Positions 58,101 to 64,000 of a stretch of 64,000 bases of DNA are shown here, piece after piece (position 1 is the first letter of the stretch; every line of letters starts with the position of its first letter). The stretch is from Saccharolobus caldissimus. Its GTDB lineage: Archaea > Thermoproteota > Thermoprotei_A > Sulfolobales > Sulfolobaceae. The translations under genes were made by a program, and so were the position numbers. Where the stretch lies: NCBI RefSeq assembly GCF_020886315.1, contig NZ_AP025226.1, forward strand, positions 496,001 through 560,000, written 5' to 3'. Under the pieces are notes generated by a model. It was not told the origin of the DNA, did no database searches, and was given only the letters and a program-made list of their open reading frames with translations.

Positions 58101-60305
58101 TTAATTATATGTTTGTATTAGCTTAGCTAATGCTTGTTTTACCTTTTTTTCAACTTCTTTGCTACTTAAACCTAACATCAAACCAGCATGATACCAACTC
58201 TTACCTTGAAGAACCCTAGCAACTAACGAAGCTTCAAGATCTTCTTCTAAATCTATTTTGTGAACTAAAAAATGTTTCATAACAAAATAATGTGAGGCTT
58301 CTGCCACACTATTATAGGGTAATTTGCCATCTAGATATGCTTTAATTTTTTCCAAATATATTTGAGGTGTCTGATAATCAGCTATTTGATTACTATAAGT
58401 ATTTCTTAGTAATTGTACAATTATCAATGGATTTAAATTAAAATAAACTTGATGAGAAGTTCGTAGTAATTTATCCTTTAATAAGCTAGATAAATTAATT
58501 GCAATTTCTTTAGCTTTTTCACTTAGAGGTCTAATTACTATGACTGAATACCCATTTAATCCCTCATTCTTTATAGATGATAGGTAAATTGGAATAAATT
58601 GATTTTTAATCCAAAATTTTAAAACTGAATAATCAGCTATGAATGATGCACCTAGCCAATCTACTTTTTCATCTTTTGCCTTATTTATAATTTCGTTAAT
58701 GATCTTACTACCGATACCTTTACCTTGATGTTCTGGTGAAACAGCTATTCTCATTATTCTCCAACCTTTTAGTCTTCCAAATTCCAATAACCTCATGTAT
58801 TTTATAATCCTATGAGGAATTAAGTTGCCCTCATTCTTAATACCATTAGAAATATCTAATATCTGGGACTCTTCTAACTCACCTTCATAAACTATTTGAG
58901 CTACCCCAATAGGCTTATTGTCAGACCAAGCAATTATAATTCTTTGGAAAGCCATATCACCTAATAACATTAAATCATCCGGTGAATTTCTATAATGAGC
59001 TTCAACTAAAATACCGTAAACATTTTTAAGAAGAGCATCATTTGCGAACAATTCCTCTTGCGTAACTTCTGAAATAGACATTTCAGAAAAATCGTTTATT
59101 TCAGGAGCTTCAGCATCTAATAGTAGTACATCGTAAAGATATTTTTCTACAGGATCTCCTTTAGCATATCTAATAGGATATTCCATTTTTATATGTTTCA
59201 ACAAAACTGAATTCTTTAATTTATTTATGTATTTTAGAAATGCTTTACCAGAACCTTCATAGCCGTGAATTGTAGATACTAAAATTACCTTATTCCACGC
59301 TCTTATTAAATAATCTAAATTCTCTAGTCCAATAGCTGCTGCTTCATCTATTATAATTAGATCGCCATCTTCATTTTTCGCAAGATCTGGGGATAACCAT
59401 TTTACTCTAGATTCACCTACCTTAATTTTCATAATTTTACCATCTCTAGAAGTTATCTTTTTGAATTTTACTTTCAGCGCCTCTAGCCCCTTAATTAAAA
59501 AGTTAAAAATCTCTTGAGAGGAATAATACGTTGGAGAAGTTATTATAATGTTATTAAATTTTTCTTGATATTTATAGAGTAAATAAGCCAAAAATAGCCC
59601 TATTGACGCGCTTTTACCTCTACCTCTAGCGGCTGTTATGACAACTACTCTTTTACCTTCCCCAGTTATAAATAATGACTCTTCAAGTACTTTATTTTGA
59701 TCAGAAGATAAGCATAGCTCATGAAGAACAAGAGGAATTCTAGGATATTTAGGTATTTTCTTAAATGCTCTATGAGTTTCCGCGGATGAATAAGGAATAA
59801 AGCTAATCTCATCTCCATTAATTAATATTATACCTCTGTGCTTTTTAGCTTCTAGAATAAATCGCCTCTCAAATAAGTCCTTAACTATTCCCTTTCTAGT
59901 TAATGAATTACGATACAATTTATTTTCCAGAATATTATCGCTATAGATTATTGCAAGCCCTCCTCCTTTGACCATGTCTATTAAACGTGCTATATAATTA
60001 GGTCTAAAGTCATTTACACTATCTAAAATGATTAAATCAGCGCTTTGCCCTAAAAATTTCTCTGAATTTGAATAGTCTATATCTATGATATCACTTAATC
60101 TATCTTTAAATAATTTTAGTCTATCTTTAGCTTTATAAGCCCATGGATGAAATCCATATATGATTTTAGGTCTAGGATTAATTTTTAAAAAATCATCAAT
60201 AATTGTAAAAACTTTATTAATATAATCTTTTGAATTTACTATAACTAAATGTCTATAATATCCCTTTAAAGCATCTTCAAAATATCCTTCGAACATACTT
60301 ATCAC
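58101..60305 (-). CDS. tmcA: tRNA(Met) cytidine acetyltransferase TmcA / Kre33 family
   Basis: TmcA uses acetyl-CoA and ATP to make N4-acetylcytidine in tRNA and, in archaea, rRNA. The 734-residue protein has an N-terminal domain, an RNA-helicase module with Walker [12 protein letters not shown] (about 222-232) and [12 protein letters not shown], a GNAT domain with [17 protein letters not shown] (about 525), and a C-terminal tRNA-binding helical domain. Archaea often rely on ac4C for heat tolerance. ATG 60296 ([10 protein letters not shown]) is a likely alternative start. tRNA-Gly(CCC) is only 7 bp upstream on the same strand. Confidence 0.93.
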   Translation of the reverse strand: MISMFEGYFEDALKGYYRHLVIVNSKDYINKVFTIIDDFLKINPRPKIIYGFHPWAYKAKDRLKLFKDRLSDIIDIDYSNSEKFLGQSADLIILDSVNDFRPNYIARLIDMVKGGGLAIIYSDNILENKLYRNSLTRKGIVKDLFERRFILEAKKHRGIILINGDEISFIPYSSAETHRAFKKIPKYPRIPLVLHELCLSSDQNKVLEESLFITGEGKRVVVITAARGRGKSASIGLFLAYLLYKYQEKFNNIIITSPTYYSSQEIFNFLIKGLEALKVKFKKITSRDGKIMKIKVGESRVKWLSPDLAKNEDGDLIIIDEAAAIGLENLDYLIRAWNKVILVSTIHGYEGSGKAFLKYINKLKNSVLLKHIKMEYPIRYAKGDPVEKYLYDVLLLDAEAPEINDFSEMSISEVTQEELFANDALLKNVYGILVEAHYRNSPDDLMLLGDMAFQRIIIAWSDNKPIGVAQIVYEGELEESQILDISNGIKNEGNLIPHRIIKYMRLLEFGRLKGWRIMRIAVSPEHQGKGIGSKIINEIINKAKDEKVDWLGASFIADYSVLKFWIKNQFIPIYLSSIKNEGLNGYSVIVIRPLSEKAKEIAINLSSLLKDKLLRTSHQVYFNLNPLIIVQLLRNTYSNQIADYQTPQIYLEKIKAYLDGKLPYNSVAEASHYFVMKHFLVHKIDLEEDLEASLVARVLQGKSWYHAGLMLGLSSKEVEKKVKQALAKLIQTYN

Positions 60306-60307
60306 GT

Positions 60308-60401
<94 letters not shown>

Positions 60402-60436
60402 TTATTAATACAATTTACCTTATAATTTTAAAGTTT

Positions 60437-60491
60437 TATGATCAGCTTTTCCAGCGATAATCATCAATCATTGGACCCTCTCATCATCATA
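60437..60491 (-). ncRNA. Candidate C/D box sRNA upstream of tRNA-Gly(CCC)
   Basis: Minus strand: C box ATGATGA (60487-60481, in an ATGATGATGA run), a perfect C' core TGATGA in the middle, and D box CTGA (60445-60442), 46 nt from C to D. Flanking TATG (60491-60488) pairs with CATA (60440-60437). The guide before D is TTATCGCTGGAAAAG. The D' box is poor (ATGA) and very close to C'. A TATA-like box (TTTTTAATATA, about 60520-60530) fits a start near 60499. It lies 36 bp upstream of the tRNA on the same strand. Confidence 0.55.
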
Positions 60492-60540
60492 TATTATTAT
60501 GTATTTATATCCAGCAATATATTAAAAACTCCCTAATATA

Positions 60541-61785
60541 TTATTCCCTTCTAATCGCATCTATTACTGTGAGCTTTGATGCTTTCCATGCTGGATATAA
60601 TCCCGCAATTAGACTTACAACAATAGCTACTATTAATGCTATTACTATAGCCTCTACAGAAATTATTGGCTTAAACGAAAACAATGTACCAGCTGCTCTA
60701 CCTCTACTAAATGGAGCTATAAGCCCTCCTCTAAAACCACCTTCACCTATATTGTTAGAAGATTGAGAACTAATTGAAGATAAAATATCTACAAAAGAAG
60801 TGCTAATTAAACCAGCAACGATACCAATTAGACCCCCTATTACTCCAATAATACCTGCCTCTGACATAAAAACTAAAAGAACATCTCTTGTAGTTAACCC
60901 TAACGTTTTCATTATACCTATCTCTCTTATCCTCTGATATACTCTACTAAGCATTATAGCCATTATCCCCACTGCACCAACAAATAGAGATATTGAAGCA
61001 ACAGCTATTAATAAAAAGCTAAATCCAGAAGTTATAGTTGACACGGTATTAATTAATTGTTGTACAGTAATTACGTTTAATTGACTACCGTATATGTCTT
61101 CAATAATAGTAGCTATGGTATTAACATCGTTAACTGACTGAGCTTCTACTACTAATTCGTTATACGAGGTCTTATTTAAGATAGCCATTGCCTCACCTAA
61201 AGGTATAAATATTGAAGTTTCGGAATTTGAGAGAGGATTAGCACCAGATGGTGAAAGAATACCAACTACCTCTAAATTTACACTATTCCCTCTAGAGATT
61301 TGTACAGTTATCTCGCTACCAGGTGAGAAATAAACACCAGGTACTGGATTTGCTACTTCTGAACCTATTACAGCTTCTGGTGAAGTTATTGGTGGATACG
61401 TTGAACCACTCTCAAGCAGTACCTGCCCTAATATAGCTGATAGATTGTTAATACCAATTATAGTAACATCTATTGGTTGACCTTCTACATTTATTGTCCC
61501 GAAACCACTTACCACTCCATAAACCGCTTCAACACCAGGTAAGCTCTCTATTGTCGCAACAGTAGCCTGAGTTAATAATGAACCTCTAGATGGAAATATT
61601 AATATTGTTTTAGGACCTAATGACTCTACTGCCGATAATATTGATTGACTTACACCTTGAGTGAAAGCAACTAACGTGGTAACACTAGCTACTCCTATAA
61701 TTACTGAAATTATAGCTAATATTGCTATTGCCTTTCTAGAAATTAGACCTTTATATGAAAGCCATAATATATCGAAAAGATTCAT
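60541..61785 (-). CDS. MacB/FtsX-type ABC transporter permease
   Basis: The 414-residue protein has an N-terminal helix (AILAIISVIIGVASVTTLVA), a large extracytoplasmic core (about 45-260, MacB periplasmic-core-like with SILSAVESLGPKTILIFPSRG), and three C-terminal helices around GIMAIMLSRVYQRIREIGIMKTLG, the FtsX motif that contacts the ATPase. Such permeases are mechanotransmitters for exporting lipids or peptides rather than classic pores. It is 4 bp downstream of a large repeat protein on the same strand; the ATPase is probably beyond the right edge. A cargo is not indicated. Confidence 0.88.
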   Translation of the reverse strand: MNLFDILWLSYKGLISRKAIAILAIISVIIGVASVTTLVAFTQGVSQSILSAVESLGPKTILIFPSRGSLLTQATVATIESLPGVEAVYGVVSGFGTINVEGQPIDVTIIGINNLSAILGQVLLESGSTYPPITSPEAVIGSEVANPVPGVYFSPGSEITVQISRGNSVNLEVVGILSPSGANPLSNSETSIFIPLGEAMAILNKTSYNELVVEAQSVNDVNTIATIIEDIYGSQLNVITVQQLINTVSTITSGFSFLLIAVASISLFVGAVGIMAIMLSRVYQRIREIGIMKTLGLTTRDVLLVFMSEAGIIGVIGGLIGIVAGLISTSFVDILSSISSQSSNNIGEGGFRGGLIAPFSRGRAAGTLFSFKPIISVEAIVIALIVAIVVSLIAGLYPAWKASKLTVIDAIRRE

Positions 61786-64000
61786 TCAATTCCACCTCTT
61801 CTCCTTATAAAGATTACTATAATAGCAATAATGATGATTATAATGATTCCAAGAATTATGTAAAGTATAATGTGATTGCTAAAGGCATTACTATGCCTAA
61901 ATGATGAAAAGTTGAACACTGAAGAGCTATTTAATACTGTTAATGAAATATTGGAATATGAATGAAGTACTTGCCCTACATCATTAGTATAAGTATACTC
62001 AACTGGTATAATGTACGTTCCAGCTTTTGTGAAGTTCAATATTCTAAATGCGAATGTAAACGTTGAGGAAGTATCAGAACCTAAATTACCTACATAATAA
62101 GTATTTTCACCAATAACTTCTATACCTTTTGGAGGAAATACAGTAACTGTTAATCCATTAGCGGGACCAGTCCCGAAATTATATATAGTGGCAGTAATTG
62201 AAACTATCCCTCCTCTTACAGCAACCGATGGCACTGAAGAAACTCCAGTTATCACAATCTCTACTGAACCTGCAGCTAATGTATTTACTATCTCTTGTGT
62301 TTCTCTCTGTTGTCCGGACTGGTAATATGATATCGTAGCACTTATCGTTACTATTCCAGAGGAATCTGTATAGATTTCAACGGGTATAACAATTTTCTGC
62401 AATGGCCTTAATAATGATATTGTAATTGTAGTTGTATTAAGATATATTTGACCTTGTGTAGATAATGATATTGTAATATTATATAGAGATTCATTTAATG
62501 TGTTATATATTATTAAGGTTGTATATTGTATTTCACCAGTAAGTAAAGTGCTTGCGTTAAAGTTTATAAGAATAGGTATAACAGGCGTATTAAGTTGCAT
62601 TACATAAATTGGTAAACTTAATTGTTCTTGCCTTTGTATATTGTTCTCGTAATATGTTAAAAGCACTGAAATCGAGTACTGCCCACTAACTTGAGAAAAT
62701 AGAGTTAATGGTATAATATAGGTTTTACCTGGCATAAGATATGAGATATCATATGCTGAGGTATTAGAATAGATAGGAGAAGATATCTCTATGGAAATGT
62801 TATATAATGTAGTATTAAGAGTATTTGTAAGAATAAGATTAACTGAGGAAAACGTACCTGGTTGAATTATACTAGGATTAAGAGTAATTATTATAGGAAT
62901 TGATGGGGCGTTGAGCTGAGAAACGTAGAAACCTAACTCTTGTTGATACACTGAACTTTGATATAATGAGTTTAGATAGTTTATAGTAACAACTAATTGA
63001 ACTGGTTCTCCCTCCGCATTCGGAGGTACGTAAATTTCTATTGGAATTCTAATACTTTGATTCTGCTTTAATATAGGAATCCTTGGAAGGGCGTTAAGAA
63101 TAGAAAATTGAGAAGATATACTTAAGGATAAGTTATAAACGTTCCCAGTACCTACATTCCGAATAATTAAAGTAACGTTATTTACACTTCCAGCATACAA
63201 GACTATGGGGTTTACGAAAATCTCTAAATTAGGTTGTCCCATTAACGTTATAGTAAAAGTTGAATATTGAACTACACTTACTAATAATCCCTCCCCTTCT
63301 ATAGTATTCCATACTATTTTAATTGGAAATAAGTAAGAACCTAAAGACGCATTATTTATGTTTACATTGAATGATATATCGAATTCTTGATATGGTTGTA
63401 AAGACCCACCTTCAATATATATAATATTTCCATTAGTTTCATTTGTAAACCCGTTAGGCAAAAATATTTGTATATCATAACTTTCTACAGGCACTGGACC
63501 ATTATATATTATATTTAATGTTACTGGGACACCTTTTTGATCTGCACCAGAACCTAACAATATATTTGGAGTTAATATTTTCCCACCTACCGTTTGATTA
63601 CTGTTAATAGTTATTGACGTGTTTAGTGAATGATAACTACCATATACTAAGGCTGTTAATGGTATTCTATAAGTTCCTATTGTAGCATTATTGTAAACAT
63701 TAGCTATGACTTGTACTGAAGTAAACGAACCAGCCTGAATTAAAGGAATATTCACGGTCTTAGTAATAAACTGTAATGGATATGTAGAGTTTAAGAATAA
63801 GGTAACGTTTAAAGCTGGGGTTGTACCAGTATTGTAGATAGTTAGGGTTATTGGCAAATCTTCTTCACCTGGAAATACTATCCCATTTACTTGAGAGGTT
63901 GAATATAACTGAACATAGCCCATAATCGGGATCTGAACTGTAATAGTTTGTGTATAGACTTGATTGCCTAATGTATATATAATTTGTAGATAGAAATTGT
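61782..64000 (-). CDS. Large exported beta-repeat protein (COG1361-like), 5' end outside the window
   Basis: The frame is open through the right edge (first residues seen NFYLQIIYTLGNQVYTQT); only the 3' part, about 739 codons, is present. It consists of repeated beta-sandwich units with patterns like ITLTIYNTGTTPALNVTLFL, LIIRNVGTGNVYNLSLSIS and LILTNTLNTTLYNISIEIS (NEW3/CARDB-type), many Asn-x-Ser/Thr sites, and ends with one membrane helix (ILYIILGIIIIIIIAIIVIF) and a basic tail (RRRGG). So it is anchored with the repeats outside the cell. Being 4 bp before the MacB-like permease, it is likely its surface partner. Confidence 0.82.
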   Translation of the reverse strand, partial: NFYLQIIYTLGNQVYTQTITVQIPIMGYVQLYSTSQVNGIVFPGEEDLPITLTIYNTGTTPALNVTLFLNSTYPLQFITKTVNIPLIQAGSFTSVQVIANVYNNATIGTYRIPLTALVYGSYHSLNTSITINSNQTVGGKILTPNILLGSGADQKGVPVTLNIIYNGPVPVESYDIQIFLPNGFTNETNGNIIYIEGGSLQPYQEFDISFNVNINNASLGSYLFPIKIVWNTIEGEGLLVSVVQYSTFTITLMGQPNLEIFVNPIVLYAGSVNNVTLIIRNVGTGNVYNLSLSISSQFSILNALPRIPILKQNQSIRIPIEIYVPPNAEGEPVQLVVTINYLNSLYQSSVYQQELGFYVSQLNAPSIPIIITLNPSIIQPGTFSSVNLILTNTLNTTLYNISIEISSPIYSNTSAYDISYLMPGKTYIIPLTLFSQVSGQYSISVLLTYYENNIQRQEQLSLPIYVMQLNTPVIPILINFNASTLLTGEIQYTTLIIYNTLNESLYNITISLSTQGQIYLNTTTITISLLRPLQKIVIPVEIYTDSSGIVTISATISYYQSGQQRETQEIVNTLAAGSVEIVITGVSSVPSVAVRGGIVSITATIYNFGTGPANGLTVTVFPPKGIEVIGENTYYVGNLGSDTSSTFTFAFRILNFTKAGTYIIPVEYTYTNDVGQVLHSYSNISLTVLNSSSVFNFSSFRHSNAFSNHIILYIILGIIIIIIIAIIVIFIRRRGGIE

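Overview
The window is a strongly AT-rich stretch of chromosome from a hyperthermophilic crenarchaeon of the order Sulfolobales (a Sulfolobus / Sulfurisphaera / Acidianus-type organism; the genus cannot be fixed by eye). Evidence: TATA/BRE promoters about 26 bp upstream of leaderless start codons, frequent GTG/TTG starts, a reverse gyrase, an ESCRT-III (CdvB-type) division protein, TFB, the crenarchaeal RNA polymerase subunit Rpo13, two different PCNA subunits, tRNA genes with introns after position 37, and a cbf5 gene with a bulge-helix-bulge (BHB) intron. Gene density is very high. Stop/start overlaps of the ATGA type are common.

Layout. 1-6400: start of a membrane transporter running off the left edge, a membrane-protease pair (site-2-protease-like and rhomboid), a Fap7-type NMP kinase, the Mrp/NBP35 Fe-S carrier, several small HTH regulators, LysE and DUF72 genes. 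6400-11400: trpS, a CdvB paralogue, a mini-Hsp20, AlaX, GtrA, a CobD-like enzyme and a Bat-type regulator. 11400-12950: the only clearly mobile region. A C/D box sRNA directly follows tRNA-Gly(GCC), an 834-bp IS6-type element has a perfect 8-bp target duplication, and an SSV-type integrase N-terminal remnant runs into tRNA-Gln(UUG). 13000-19600: TFB, aIF1, Rpo12, agmatinase, then a glyS - unknown - unknown - DUF47 - endA run. 19600-29000: UbiX/TRASH, Thi4, the rps24e-rps27ae-kae1-bud32-ham1 operon, an aldo/keto reductase, A-ATPase C and H subunits, TrmI, RHH and TrmB regulators, S25e. 29000-44600: a degenerate nitrilase-fold protein, reverse gyrase, Cdc48/VAT with ApgM, then an information-processing run on the minus strand (S6e, aIF2-gamma, PIN, Rpo7, Spt4, dephospho-CoA kinase), S15, a split methionine synthase and a PCNA. 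44600-53000: CobB/CbiA, a five-gene riboflavin cluster (ribB-ribC-ribH-arfA-amidohydrolase), then HerA-like membrane ATPase - Rpo13 - PCNA. 53000-64000: Lhr-type helicase, L14e-cbf5-methyltransferase, tRNA-Ser(UGA), TmcA, tRNA-Gly(CCC), and a MacB/FtsX-type permease behind a large exported repeat protein that runs off the right edge.

Connections. RNA processing is a theme: the splicing endonuclease (18608-19156) should process the introns of tRNA-Ser, tRNA-Gly(CCC) and the cbf5 mRNA in this same window. Kae1/Bud32, TrmI, TmcA, Cbf5 and the C/D box sRNAs all modify tRNA or rRNA. Cobalamin genes (CobD-like, CbiX, CobB) are dispersed. The two PCNA genes match the first and third subunits of the Sulfolobus heterotrimeric clamp as I recall those sequences. 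The best leads for new biology are the COG0402-like amidohydrolase coupled to archaeal riboflavin genes (candidate for the unidentified ring deaminase or a replacement deformylase), four C/D box sRNAs or candidates (two beside the two tRNA-Gly genes), the membrane-embedded HerA-type ATPase co-transcribed with rpo13 and pcna, and the active-site-less nitrilase homologue. All functional calls rest on motif recognition by eye; no database search was run.
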